The notes: generated from the sequence alone by a model not told the origin. A stretch of 16,557 bases of DNA from Burkholderiales bacterium (GCA_021298875.1 JAJTHJ010000020.1:1-16557); one strand, 5' to 3'; counted from the first letter of the stretch, positions 5,762 to 14,722 are shown. Made by a program: numbers and translations.

Positions 5762-8700
5762 TCAGGGCATGGAAGGGCATGCGAAAGTCTCAAGCTCGCG
5801 CAGCCGAAACGGGTTGAACGCCGCACTGCCCACCCGCAGATCCAAGGTGGCCCTCCCTGCCGATGCTGCATAGGTCAAGCGCATCCGGTCGCCGGTGACG
5901 CCGGGATCCGCGGTTCCCTTATCGACAACACGGAATAGCGCCCAGGCCCCATCTGCCGCAACGAGCGGCTGCCCATTGAGAAGAATCCGCGTGCTCCCTT
6001 TGGCCGGCCAGACGAGACGTACGACGCCGCTTCCAGGACGTAACTTCGTCTGCGCGCCGTCGTGATCCACGGTGACCTCTCCATCGGCGGCGGCGACGAT
6101 GAGATCGGCCGCAAAGCCCAAGCCACCGCCCGCGAAGAACGCAGTCCGAATCACATCGGCGTTCTGAAACTGCCGCAGCGTGCTTGCCGGCACAGGGGCC
6201 TTTGTGGCCTCGGTGGACTTGAAACGCCAGACGGCACCAGACCGGTCCACCACTGGCGCCAAGGTGCCGGAGAAGAAAGCGTCGAGGTCGCCGCCCGGCT
6301 TGAACACGAGTTCGAAGTCGCGAATACCCGCGTCCTGGCCAGAACTCCGAACGAACGGATAGCGTCCGGGAATAGAGCGCGCGCAGTTCGCTGCGGCGCC
6401 GCCAACGCCAGCTTTCGCCTCACGCTGCAACCCGCCAGAGGCCTCTGCCTCTGCAAAGCCAACGAGCTGCTTCAGCATGCCGGCGACGGGCTGAGGAAAG
6501 CGGTCGGCCTGCGCCTTGGCCTTGACGATTCCGGCGGGCACCTCCTTTAAGCCTACGCCGGACGCCGCACGCTGCTGCATCGCAACCAGGTCGGCGGCAA
6601 CCTCGTTCAGCGTCAACGCCACGACTTCGTATTCGCCCGACTTGCCGTCGCCGGCGAGACGACGAAGCGCCGCGAAGTGCTCATCGAGCTGCAACTCGCG
6701 CACCCGATCCGGCGCCATCGCCCCGCTGCCAACAACGGCCTCTACCGCCTTGGCGCCAAACAACCCCGACGTGGCAGAACTCACCGCGGCCGCGGCCTTG
6801 GCCTTGGCCGCGTGCGCCGCCTCCTTGCCTGCCGCCTCCGTGGCCGCCGAGGCCACGGCAGCCCCGGCACCGAGTTGCGTTTGCTCGTTGACCGCGACGA
6901 TCAGCCGCTTCAACGGCGAGTCGGGCTGCGCCAAAGCCTGGGCGAAGGCGAGCGCCTCCCTCGAATCGGATACCTTGCGCAAGCGGATGTCGGCGAGCAC
7001 CCCATCCCAATGGGCGGTGAAGTCGGCGAAATAACGCCGAAGCACTTCGCTGGTCAGCTGATTCGGATCGGTCCGTCCGACCCCGGACGCCCGTTCGCCG
7101 AGCACCCAGGCTTCCTCAGCGGACAGGCTGTCCACGGTCGCTCGGATCTTGTCCTTGACAAGGTTACGATAACCCTCGCGCGTGAATAAGTAGGGCTCGG
7201 GCGCCGCCAAAGATGCACCGGAAGCACGAACGAAAAGCGCCACTCCAGAGGCACCTACGGCTTCGCTGAGTCGCCAAGCTGCACCTTGGCCGCCGCCGCT
7301 CAATCGAAGCAGCGCGTAGGCGCGGTCGGCCAAGGAGGCGCTCGCCACGCGCATCCGCGCGTTAGCGACCAGCGCGTCGTTGCGTTCATGCACCCGCTCA
7401 AGTTGCAGATCTCCGGCTGCGATGAGCGTGTCCAGATGTGCCAGCCCAGCGTCGACGACCGAACGTGGAAACGCGCTGGCCCACAGCTCCGCCACCGCTC
7501 CTCGCAACCAGGCGGGATCGAGGCGACGACCGTCGTAGAGCATCAGGTAGGCCTTGAGTGCGGCGTACACCGCTTCCGGCGACGCCGACGGCGCCGCCAT
7601 CACCGCTTCCAGCTGCAGTGCCAAGCGCGGCAGCAGCGTGCGCTGGACGGCCAGCCTATAGCGCTCGCCAATCCGCTCATTGAGGGAAGTGCCTTGATAA
7701 AGACCCCAGCGCCAGCTCAGGGGAGGCTCGTCAATGGGGGCGAAGAAACGCTCCGGCAGCGCATGCAAGCGGTCCAGGGGTTCGATCACCGTGGGTAGGT
7801 CCCCGACTTGCGGCGGTCCGATCGTCGTCAGCGCCGCCCGGGTTTCCATCACCGCGGGTGCCAGCGCCGCCAAGCCGCCCGAATTGGCGCGGTAGCTCAG
7901 CGCCCAGAGTACCGCGAGCGAGACCGAGAGCACACTGCACACCGCGAGCAACGACCAATTCAGCCTCCTAAGAAGGGTCTCCCGCTTCTCGTTGAACCCG
8001 GCAAGATTGGCCTCGCGAAACACGACATCCGTCATCAGACGCGCCAGGAAGAAGCTCTTGGCCGCACCGGCCGGTCCCCCAACGCGCACGCGCCCGCCGC
8101 CGAGGCTGAGAGAGCGCGAGAGCGCCCCCAAAAGACGATCGATCGGCGCCCCTTGCTGCGTACCGCTGGTAAAGTAAACGCCGCGCACCAGGGTCTTGCC
8201 GGCGAAGCGGGAGTCCTTAAACGCCGCATCGAGAAACTCTGCGATCAGCGGTCCGACCGCCGCGAACTGCAATGGAAAGGCATAGATTGCGGCGCGGCGA
8301 TCGAGATCGCGCTCTTCCTGCAAGCGGGGCAGCAGAAGAGCGTTGAGCCGAGCGAGCAGCACGCCGAAGCGCTTCTCGAAGCCCGCGCGTGCGTCCTCCC
8401 CCTGCCGCGTCTTCAGATCCACATCCAGCGTCGCCCCCCAAACCTGCGCACGCTGCTCGGCGTCGAAAGCGGCAAAGAACTCAGTAAAGCCGGCAATCAG
8501 GTCGGTTTTCGTCACCAAGATGTATACGGGCAACTCCAGACCGAGTTGCGCCTGCAACTCGTCGATACGCGCCCGTACCGTCTTGGCGTAACGCTCGCGT
8601 TCAGCCGGATCGAAGCTGAGCAGATCGCCAATGCTCAAGGTGGCCAGCACGCCGTTGAGCGGCTGACGCGGCCGGAATCGCTTGAGCAAACCGAGGAAAG

Positions 8701-9298
8701 TCTGCCAAGCCGACGCGTCGACCTTGACGTTGCTGTCCTGCGTCGTATACCGACCGGCCGTATCGATCAGCGCCGCCTCGTCGGTGAACCACCAGTCGCA
8801 GTTACGCGTGCCGCCGATCCCCCCCAGCGCAACGCCGCTGCCGTCGCCCCCGGCGAGCGGAAAGCGCAAGCCGGCGTTGAGCAGCGCCGTCGTCTTACCC
8901 GAACCCGGTGCGCCAATGAACATGTACCACGGCAGCTGGTACAGCAGCTTTCCACCCGACTTGCCGCCCAGACGCGCCGAGCGAAGCGTGGCCATCGCCG
9001 GCACGAACCGGCTGCGCAATTGCTCGGCTTCCTGACGCGATAGGCTTCCGTCCTGGCTGTCGGCCGCCAAGGCCTGCAACATCTTGGCATTACGCCGACG
9101 CTCGAGCAGGATACGCGCCGCCTCCCAGCCGATCCAGATCGCCACCACGAGCGCGATCAGCAGGATGCGCGCCGTGGCGCCCTCCAGCGGGCGAGTCGAG
9201 CCCCACCCGATCAACGGGCCGGCAAACCACAGCACGGCGGCAATCGCCAAGACCACGAGCGCGCCGATGGCACATCGCTTGAACGGAAGACTCTTCAC
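5762..9298 (-). CDS. tssM: TssM (IcmF), T6SS inner-membrane complex protein
   Basis: TssM spans the inner membrane and periplasm and, with TssL and TssJ, forms the envelope complex that anchors the T6SS. The 1178-residue length is typical. Two transmembrane segments lie at about residues 9-31 and 43-60, and a third at about 447-469 (LNWSLLAVCSVLSVSLAVLW). The cytoplasmic loop between them has a NTPase fold with Walker A GAPGSGKT (129-136), the following EAALIDTAGRY (174-184), and TKTDLI (263-268) as the guanine-recognition-like motif. The long C-terminal part is periplasmic, with an alanine- and lysine-rich low-complexity segment at about 809-842 and a beta-rich C-terminal domain that in the family contacts TssJ. 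The start is GTG at 9298, with AGGAGGG five bases before it overlapping the tssL stop. Walker A is intact, unlike in some IcmF homologues. Confidence 0.96.
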   Translation of the reverse strand: MKSLPFKRCAIGALVVLAIAAVLWFAGPLIGWGSTRPLEGATARILLIALVVAIWIGWEAARILLERRRNAKMLQALAADSQDGSLSRQEAEQLRSRFVPAMATLRSARLGGKSGGKLLYQLPWYMFIGAPGSGKTTALLNAGLRFPLAGGDGSGVALGGIGGTRNCDWWFTDEAALIDTAGRYTTQDSNVKVDASAWQTFLGLLKRFRPRQPLNGVLATLSIGDLLSFDPAERERYAKTVRARIDELQAQLGLELPVYILVTKTDLIAGFTEFFAAFDAEQRAQVWGATLDVDLKTRQGEDARAGFEKRFGVLLARLNALLLPRLQEERDLDRRAAIYAFPLQFAAVGPLIAEFLDAAFKDSRFAGKTLVRGVYFTSGTQQGAPIDRLLGALSRSLSLGGGRVRVGGPAGAAKSFFLARLMTDVVFREANLAGFNEKRETLLRRLNWSLLAVCSVLSVSLAVLWALSYRANSGGLAALAPAVMETRAALTTIGPPQVGDLPTVIEPLDRLHALPERFFAPIDEPPLSWRWGLYQGTSLNERIGERYRLAVQRTLLPRLALQLEAVMAAPSASPEAVYAALKAYLMLYDGRRLDPAWLRGAVAELWASAFPRSVVDAGLAHLDTLIAAGDLQLERVHERNDALVANARMRVASASLADRAYALLRLSGGGQGAAWRLSEAVGASGVALFVRASGASLAAPEPYLFTREGYRNLVKDKIRATVDSLSAEEAWVLGERASGVGRTDPNQLTSEVLRRYFADFTAHWDGVLADIRLRKVSDSREALAFAQALAQPDSPLKRLIVAVNEQTQLGAGAAVASAATEAAGKEAAHAAKAKAAAAVSSATSGLFGAKAVEAVVGSGAMAPDRVRELQLDEHFAALRRLAGDGKSGEYEVVALTLNEVAADLVAMQQRAASGVGLKEVPAGIVKAKAQADRFPQPVAGMLKQLVGFAEAEASGGLQREAKAGVGGAAANCARSIPGRYPFVRSSGQDAGIRDFELVFKPGGDLDAFFSGTLAPVVDRSGAVWRFKSTEATKAPVPASTLRQFQNADVIRTAFFAGGGLGFAADLIVAAADGEVTVDHDGAQTKLRPGSGVVRLVWPAKGSTRILLNGQPLVAADGAWALFRVVDKGTADPGVTGDRMRLTYAASAGRATLDLRVGSAAFNPFRLRELETFACPSMP

Positions 9299-9303
9299 GA
9301 TCG

Positions 9304-9310
9304 CCCTCCT
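9304..9310 (-). promoter_or_regulatory. Ribosome binding site supporting the GTG start of tssM
   Basis: AGGAGGG on the minus strand lies five bases before the GTG at 9298 and overlaps the tssL TGA stop codon (9312-9310). The arrangement fixes the non-ATG start and implies that tssL and tssM translation are coupled. Confidence 0.8.
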
Positions 9311-10599
9311 CAGTTCGGCTGCGCCGCACGCAGGACGATCTCGACGCGACGATTCATCGCGCGCCCTTCGGCAATGGCATTCGGCGCAACCGGCTCGGTG
9401 TCGCCGCGACCTTCGGCCGAAACTCGGCCCGGATCGCGCATTCTTTCGCGCAAGATCGCTGCAACATTGTTGGCACGCGCCGCCGACAACTCCCAGTTGG
9501 ACGGAAAACGCAAGGTGCGCGTCGGTACATCGTCCGTGTGTCCGGTCACCAACACCTTGCCATCTACGCCGTCGAGCGCTTTGGCGATCTTCTCCAGGAG
9601 CGGCAACGCGCTCGCCGCGGGCGTCGCGCTGCCCGACTCAAACAGCCTCTCGCCAGTGATCGTGACCACCGACTCCAGCTGCAGATCGCGCACGTCGACC
9701 TGACCCGCGTCGCGCTCTGGCGCGAGCAACTGCGCCAGCCTCGGTTTGGCCGCCGGCGCAAGCGCCACCGCCGTCGGCGGTGGTGGTTTGACCGTCAGCG
9801 TCTCAAGCTGCATGTCGCCGACTCTGCCCGACAACGAGAGCAGCGCCCATGCATAGATTGCCAAACCACCCAGCAGGAGCGCCGCGGCGATGGCACCGAC
9901 AAGCCCGAAACCAGAGAAGCGGCGGGCATCGACACGCACTCCCTCGGCATCGGCCGCAAGCCGTCGATCAGGTTCGCCGCGCGCTTGGCGGATGATCTGA
10001 AAGACCTTCTCGCGCAGCTCGCCGAGCGCCTGCCGCCCACCAGCATCGCCCATGCGGAACCGCCCCATGAAGCCGAGCGACAGACAGACGTAGAAAAGCT
10101 CGATCAATTGCGGGTAGCGAGCCGGCGTTTCGGCAAGTTTGTTCAGCACCTGGAAAAACTTCTCTCCGCCCCAGTTCTCGCCGTGGAAGTTGATCAAGAG
10201 GCTCTGCTGCGCCCAGTTGGCCGTGCCTCCCCAAGGCGTTGCCTGAATCGCCTCGTCCATGACGGTGCACAGCGCGTAACGTGCGATCTGGCGCTGGTCG
10301 TCCGGCACGCCCGAGCGCGCGCAGGCGGCATCGAATTCACGCACCTCGTCAATCATCCTCTGGCGCAGCAACGCGACATCCGCCGGCGGGTTGGCCGTGC
10401 GCAGGCCTGGAATCAGATTCAACAGCGGATTTGCCGCCGCCAGGATCGGGTTGAGTGCGGCTAGTGCGCCGACCTGCCGCGGGTCCAGCGCGCTGTGCGC
10501 CGAAAAGGCCCGCGCCACGGGTGACGGCGTGGCACGGCCCGCTACCCGTGTCTTGTCGAAGTCCTCTCCAGCGTCGTCGATCATGCGCCACAGTCCCAC
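9310..10599 (-). CDS. tssL: TssL (DotU) with fused OmpA-like peptidoglycan-binding domain
   Basis: TssL is the second inner-membrane protein of the T6SS envelope complex and contacts TssM and TssK. The DotU part covers about residues 50-225 and has the family's ALCTVMDEAIQATPWG (110-124), the FHGENWGGEKFFQVLNKL stretch (138-155) and FYVCLSLGFMGRF (169-181). One transmembrane helix follows (about 231-254). The periplasmic C-terminus (about 310-425) is OmpA-like, with TGHTDDVP (352-359), the peptidoglycan-contacting NWELSAARANNVAAIL (368-383), and GRGDTEPVA leading to NRRVEIVL. This extended TssL anchors the complex to the cell wall without a separate TagL/TagP protein. The frame can start at GTG 10599 or at ATG 10584 (MIDDAGEDF); neither has a clear ribosome binding site. 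The GTG lies six bases after the tssK stop, and coupling to tssK is likely. Confidence 0.95.
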   Translation of the reverse strand: MGLWRMIDDAGEDFDKTRVAGRATPSPVARAFSAHSALDPRQVGALAALNPILAAANPLLNLIPGLRTANPPADVALLRQRMIDEVREFDAACARSGVPDDQRQIARYALCTVMDEAIQATPWGGTANWAQQSLLINFHGENWGGEKFFQVLNKLAETPARYPQLIELFYVCLSLGFMGRFRMGDAGGRQALGELREKVFQIIRQARGEPDRRLAADAEGVRVDARRFSGFGLVGAIAAALLLGGLAIYAWALLSLSGRVGDMQLETLTVKPPPPTAVALAPAAKPRLAQLLAPERDAGQVDVRDLQLESVVTITGERLFESGSATPAASALPLLEKIAKALDGVDGKVLVTGHTDDVPTRTLRFPSNWELSAARANNVAAILRERMRDPGRVSAEGRGDTEPVAPNAIAEGRAMNRRVEIVLRAAQPN

Positions 10600-10605
10600 A
10601 CGGCT

Positions 10606-11949
10606 TTACGTTCGGATCGCCCACATTTGCAACTCGAGGTTCGGCGGGTCACCGGCAACATACAGCGCCATGCTGCGGGCAATCTCGAGTGCCGGCCAGT
10701 ACTCACTAGTGGTGTCCAGCTTGAAATAGCAGTAATTGGCAAGGAACGGAAGCTGCCGTGGTGCGACCGCCAGCGGCTCGATCCGGATGCCCGGCACCTG
10801 ACTCATGACCATCTCGCGGATCTTGTCGGGCGGCCCGATGCGCGTCATCGTCGGCAGGCGCGCGCGCAAGACCTCGGTTGGCATATTCGCCGCTGCGGCA
10901 AGCACAAAGTACGCGGACTTGAAAAGGTGCGGGTCCGGGATGTCGGCCCGATACAATCCCTTGGTCATGTCGCGCACGGGGATCGGCACGACTCGCTGAT
11001 CGACCACCGCCACCATCGCGCGCCGTATCTCCTCTACCACCGGTGCGAAACAGTCGTTCAGATTCGTGTGGGAGTAAGCGAGAAAGCCAGGAGGCCGGCG
11101 CGACTCGCGTCCATAGGTCGCGCACTCTCCGGCCAAACGCAGCAACTCCGTGTACAAACCGAGCGGATGCACAGGGGCCGACTCGCGCAGTCGCGCGAGC
11201 ACCGGCTCGTAGCGGTTACACGCCAGCAGCAAGAGAAAGTCGACGAAGTCAGCAACCCCTTTGCTGCCCGGGGCGCCGATGCGGGCCGCCAGCTCGTCCC
11301 CGCGTTGCTTGACCAGGCCGTGCAGTTCCTCGACCCAGGAGCGCAGCCGCGCGCTAACGCCGTAGTGCAACACCGGCGGGATAAACGTCGGGTCGAGCTC
11401 AAGCCGCCCGTCGGCACGACGCTCGACAACCCGAGCCACGGCGAGCGCTGTGAGGCTGCCGTCGAGTGAGGTTTCGAGTCCAACGGCGAGCCGAAGCGCG
11501 CCCACCTTCAGTTCCGCCTCGGAGTCGATACCAAGCACGCAGTCGGCCACTTGTGCGTCGACGGCAACGAATCGGGTACGCCGCCCGCCCTCCCCCGGCG
11601 CATCGAGCGACACCGACTTCACGCCGCTGCGCTGCAGTGCTGCCGACAGGTAGACCGTCGCATTGCGGGCGTTTTCCGGAACGTCGAAGACGTCCACCAC
11701 CGCCGCCTCCGAAGGCACCTCGAACGGCGTGCCGTCCTGAAACACTCCACTCGCGGCAGCGATGCGAATCTTGCCCTGCAGCAGCAATGCCGAGTCGAGA
11801 TCCAGTCGCGCGAAACCGTAGCCCGCCTCCAGCAGCGGGCGCAACCGCGCGTCGAGCAACGCTTCGAGGAAGCGCTCCTGCTGCTGCAGGTGATGCGGGC
11901 GGAGAAACAGCCCCTCGGACCACACCACACGCGCAGCGTCGAGACTCAT
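10606..11949 (-). CDS. tssK: TssK, T6SS baseplate-membrane adaptor
   Basis: TssK trimers connect the baseplate (TssFG) to the cytoplasmic parts of TssL and TssM; the fold derives from phage receptor-binding proteins. The 447-residue length is typical. The hallmark N-terminus VVWSEGLFLRPHHLQQQER (residues 8-26) is present. So are the family's DPTFIPP segment in the shoulder region, the SHTNLNDCFAPVVEEIRR stretch, and the C-terminal head-domain motifs FKSAYFVLAAAAN and YCYFKLDTTSEYWPALE. The ATG at 11949 lies nine bases after the clpV stop and has only a weak AGAG-type site, so translation is probably coupled to clpV. tssL follows after six bases. I see no lipoprotein gene (tssJ) beside it, although tssJ often adjoins tssK in other clusters. 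Nothing is broken. Confidence 0.96.
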   Translation of the reverse strand: MSLDAARVVWSEGLFLRPHHLQQQERFLEALLDARLRPLLEAGYGFARLDLDSALLLQGKIRIAAASGVFQDGTPFEVPSEAAVVDVFDVPENARNATVYLSAALQRSGVKSVSLDAPGEGGRRTRFVAVDAQVADCVLGIDSEAELKVGALRLAVGLETSLDGSLTALAVARVVERRADGRLELDPTFIPPVLHYGVSARLRSWVEELHGLVKQRGDELAARIGAPGSKGVADFVDFLLLLACNRYEPVLARLRESAPVHPLGLYTELLRLAGECATYGRESRRPPGFLAYSHTNLNDCFAPVVEEIRRAMVAVVDQRVVPIPVRDMTKGLYRADIPDPHLFKSAYFVLAAAANMPTEVLRARLPTMTRIGPPDKIREMVMSQVPGIRIEPLAVAPRQLPFLANYCYFKLDTTSEYWPALEIARSMALYVAGDPPNLELQMWAIRT

Positions 11950-11958
11950 AAGCTATCT

Positions 11959-14589
11959 CTATGCAATGTCGTATACGAATTCGCGCTCGGCCACATCGAC
12001 ATGGATGCGATCAACCTTCTTCTGATCGATCATCCGCTCGAGGAGCGTCGCGCTGACCCGGGGCAGAATGGTGTTGGTGAGGATCGCGTCGATCATGCGT
12101 CCGCCGCTCTCGACTTCGGTGCAGCGCGAGGCGATCAAATCCACCACGGTATCCGAGTAAGAAAACTCAGCATCGTGGTTGAGCCGCACCCGCTTACTGA
12201 TCCGGCCAAGCTGCAAGCGGATAATTGCCCCCATCACCGCATCCGACAATGGATAGTATGGGATGGTGACCACCCGCCCCAGCAGTGCTGCCGGGAAAAT
12301 CTTCAACAGCGGTTCGCGCAGCGCCTTGGCGATACCCTCCGGCTCCGGCGTCAGCTCGGGATCTGCGCACATCTGCATGATCGTCTCGGTGCCGACGTTG
12401 GAGGTGAGCAGGATCAATGTGTTCTTGAAGTCGATGTAGCGGCCCTCGCCGTCTTCCATCCAGCCCTTGTCGAACACTTGGAAGAAAATCTCGTGCACGT
12501 CGGGGTGCGCTTTTTCGACCTCGTCGAGCAGCACCACGCTGTACGGCTTGCGGCGAACCGACTCGGTGAGCACGCCGCCCTCGCCGTAGCCGACGTACCC
12601 GGGCGGCGCCCCCTTGAGCGAGGAGACCGTGTGCGCCTCCTGGAACTCGCTCATGTTGATGGTGATCAGATTCTGCTCCCCGCCGTACAGCGCGTCGGCG
12701 AGAGCAAGCGCGGTCTCGGTCTTGCCCACCCCCGAAGGCCCGCACAGCATGAACACGCCGATCGGCTTGTCCGGATTGTCGAGCTTGGCGCGCGAGGTCT
12801 GGATGCGCTTGGCGATCATCTGCAGGGCGTGCGACTGGCCGATCACACGTGCCGACAACGATTCGGCCAGGCTCAGCACGTTGCGCACTTCGTCTCCCAC
12901 CATCTTGCCGAGCGGAATGCCGGTCCAGTCCTGCACGACCGCCGCCACCGCCATATCGTCCACCGTGGGCAGCACCAACGCAGTCTGGGCCTGCAATTCG
13001 CGCAGCTCGACCTGCAAACGAGTCAGTTCGGCAAGTTGCCCGGTGTCGGGGGCGGCGCCACCTAGCGACTTACGCATCTCGACCACCTTGGCCACCAGTT
13101 CCTTCTCGCGGTCCCAGCGGACCTGCAACTCGGCCAGTTCGGCAGCGAGCGCGGCGCTGCGCTCCTGCAGCGCCGCCAGCCGCTTGCCGTGCTCGGCGCC
13201 GAGTCGTGCCTCGCGTTCGAGAATCTCGCGCTCGGTGGCCAGTACCTGCAACTGGCGCTCGCGATCCTCGATCGCCGCCGGAGTCGCATGCTGACTGACT
13301 GCGACTCGGGCACAGGCGGTGTCGAGCAGACTCACTGCTTTGTCCGGCAGTTGGCGTGCCGGGATGTACCGGTGTGACAAGCGTACCGCTGCGATCACCG
13401 CGCTGTCGAGAACATCGACCTTGTGATGCGCTTCGAGTACTGGGACGACACCGCGCAGCATGCGCACGCCGCGTTCCTCGTCCGGTTCGTCGACCTGGAT
13501 CACCTGGAAGCGCCGCGTCAGCGCCGGATCCTTCTCGAAGTACTTCTTATACTCGGCCCAGGTCGTCGCCGCGATCGTCCGCAGTTTGCCGCGGGCCAAC
13601 GCCGGCTTGAGCAGATTGGCCGCATCGCCCGTGCCGGCAGCGCCACCGGCGCCAATCAGTGTATGCGCCTCGTCGATGAACAAAATCGTCGGCGTCGCCG
13701 AAGCCTGCACCTCGTCGATCAACTGCCGTAGCCGGTTCTCGAACTCGCCCTTCATGCTCGCGCCAGCTTGCAACAGGCCGAGGTCCAGCGAGGCGATACG
13801 AACGTTGCGCAGAGCCGGCGGCACATCGCCCTTGACGATCCGCTGGGCAAACCCCTCCACAACCGCGGTCTTACCCACACCGGCCTCCCCGGTGAGAATA
13901 GGATTATTCTGGCGTCGGCGCATCAGGATGTCGATGATCTGACGAATCTCTTCGTCGCGGCCGAGCACCGGATCCATCTCGCCGTTGCGCGCGCGAGCCG
14001 TCAAATCCACCGCGTACTTGGCCAGCGCGCTGCCCTCTCCGCCGCCGCCTGCCATCGCCCCGCTTGCTTCACCCGGCGTGCCGGCGCCGGCCGAGGCCTC
14101 GGCCTCGCGCGCTTCGACGGACTCCCCCAGCAGGGTGTCCAATTCGTCGGTCAGGCGGTCGAGCTTGACCTTCTCGAACTCGCGCGACAAGGCGAAGAGC
14201 GCGTTACGCAGCGAAGTCGTCTTGATTGCGCCTACCAGCAAATGCGCGCTGCGGATGCGGTTCGCACCGAACAGCAACGACGAGTACACCCAAGCGCGCT
14301 CAACCACTTCGTCAATGTGCGAAGAAAGATCCGAAATAGAACTGGCGCCGCGCGGCAGCGCATCGAGCGATTTGGTGAGATCGGCCTGCAGCTTGGCCCG
14401 ATCCAGCCCGAAGGAGCGGATCGCCTCGCTCACGTCGCTTTTGTCGACTTGCGTCAACTGGAACACCCAGTGCGCGAGCTCAACGTACGGATTGCCGCGC
14501 AACTTGCAGAAGACCGTCGCAGACTCAAGCGACTTGAATGGAGTCGCTCCCAGCTTGGCAAACAACTTGTGTCGACTGATGTCTGTCAT
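11959..14589 (-). CDS. clpV: ClpV (TssH), AAA+ ATPase that recycles the T6SS sheath
   Basis: ClpV is a hexameric Clp/Hsp100-type ATPase that pulls apart contracted TssBC sheaths so that subunits can be reused. The 876-residue protein has the expected order: N-domain (about 1-160), first AAA+ domain with Walker A GEAGVGKT (234-241), Walker B TILFIDEAHT (301-310) and arginine pair LTRRFQ (358-363); a coiled-coil middle domain (about 437-535); and a second AAA+ domain with Walker A GPSGVGKT (617-624), Walker B VVLLDE (685-690), pore loop GYVGYGEGG (664-672) and sensor-type LILLTSN (725-731). DKGWMEDGEGR (707-717) separates ClpV from ClpB. A glycine- and alanine-rich linker (about 165-186) joins the N-domain to the first AAA+ domain. 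The ATG at 14589 has AGGA five bases upstream. It is the first gene of the T6SS unit seen here, so the main promoter should lie just upstream. Confidence 0.97.
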   Translation of the reverse strand: MTDISRHKLFAKLGATPFKSLESATVFCKLRGNPYVELAHWVFQLTQVDKSDVSEAIRSFGLDRAKLQADLTKSLDALPRGASSISDLSSHIDEVVERAWVYSSLLFGANRIRSAHLLVGAIKTTSLRNALFALSREFEKVKLDRLTDELDTLLGESVEAREAEASAGAGTPGEASGAMAGGGGEGSALAKYAVDLTARARNGEMDPVLGRDEEIRQIIDILMRRRQNNPILTGEAGVGKTAVVEGFAQRIVKGDVPPALRNVRIASLDLGLLQAGASMKGEFENRLRQLIDEVQASATPTILFIDEAHTLIGAGGAAGTGDAANLLKPALARGKLRTIAATTWAEYKKYFEKDPALTRRFQVIQVDEPDEERGVRMLRGVVPVLEAHHKVDVLDSAVIAAVRLSHRYIPARQLPDKAVSLLDTACARVAVSQHATPAAIEDRERQLQVLATEREILEREARLGAEHGKRLAALQERSAALAAELAELQVRWDREKELVAKVVEMRKSLGGAAPDTGQLAELTRLQVELRELQAQTALVLPTVDDMAVAAVVQDWTGIPLGKMVGDEVRNVLSLAESLSARVIGQSHALQMIAKRIQTSRAKLDNPDKPIGVFMLCGPSGVGKTETALALADALYGGEQNLITINMSEFQEAHTVSSLKGAPPGYVGYGEGGVLTESVRRKPYSVVLLDEVEKAHPDVHEIFFQVFDKGWMEDGEGRYIDFKNTLILLTSNVGTETIMQMCADPELTPEPEGIAKALREPLLKIFPAALLGRVVTIPYYPLSDAVMGAIIRLQLGRISKRVRLNHDAEFSYSDTVVDLIASRCTEVESGGRMIDAILTNTILPRVSATLLERMIDQKKVDRIHVDVAEREFVYDIA

Positions 14590-14594
14590 AGATT

Positions 14595-14626
14595 TCCTCA
14601 GGCGCTCCGCCTGCGCCGTCCGGCGC
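14595..14626 (-). promoter_or_regulatory. Tandem GGA-loop hairpins in front of clpV, possible RsmA/CsrA site
   Basis: On the minus strand the clpV leader contains GCGCC-GGAC-GGCGC (14626-14613) and directly after it CAGGC-GGAGC-GCCTG (14613-14599). The next bases, AGGA (14598-14595), are the ribosome binding site. Thus three GGA triplets, two of them in hairpin loops and the third in the ribosome binding site, lie 11-13 bases apart. RsmA/CsrA proteins bind GGA in hairpin loops overlapping ribosome binding sites, and RsmA represses T6SS in Pseudomonas. The hairpins are plainly visible; their role is inference, because such short GC-rich hairpins arise by chance in GC-rich DNA. Confidence 0.4.
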
Positions 14627-14638
14627 TAACCAAATCGC

Positions 14639-14667
14639 AGTAGCCGCAGCGGTGCTCAACAGGTCAA
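14639..14667 (-). promoter_or_regulatory. Weak sigma-70-like promoter candidate for the T6SS unit
   Basis: On the minus strand TTGACC (14667-14662) is followed after 17 bases by GCTACT (14644-14639). The -35 matches five of six consensus bases but the -10 only three of six. It lies about 50 bases upstream of the clpV ATG and downstream of the terminator-like hairpin, which is the right place for the operon promoter. Confidence 0.25.
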
Positions 14668-14675
14668 GACAATTC

Positions 14676-14722
14676 AAAACCTTTCGAAGCACGAGGCGCG
14701 TGGTCACACGCCTCGCCGTGCT
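14676..14722 (-). terminator. Terminator-like hairpin after the adhesin gene
   Basis: About 55 bases after the adhesin stop codon, the minus strand forms AGCAC-(GGC)-GAGGCGTG / CACGCGCCTC-GTGCT, a long stem with small bulges around 14722-14688. TTCGAAAGGTTTT follows, with a four-T run at 14679-14676. The run lies some nine bases from the stem, so this is an imperfect intrinsic terminator. It would separate the adhesin transcript from the T6SS operon. Confidence 0.5.

Noticed and set aside
5755..5871. Longer TagF start inside tssM
   Set aside because: The TagF motif begins at the ATG at 5754 and the added residues only reflect another frame of the tssM C-terminal coding sequence.
11551..13065. 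504-codon plus-strand open frame antisense to clpV and tssK, with similar long antisense frames at 3414-4694 and 7808-9043
   Set aside because: All lie over well-supported minus-strand genes, have compositions biased to Arg, His, Gln and Asp, and show no motif. Few stop codons are expected opposite high-GC codon usage.
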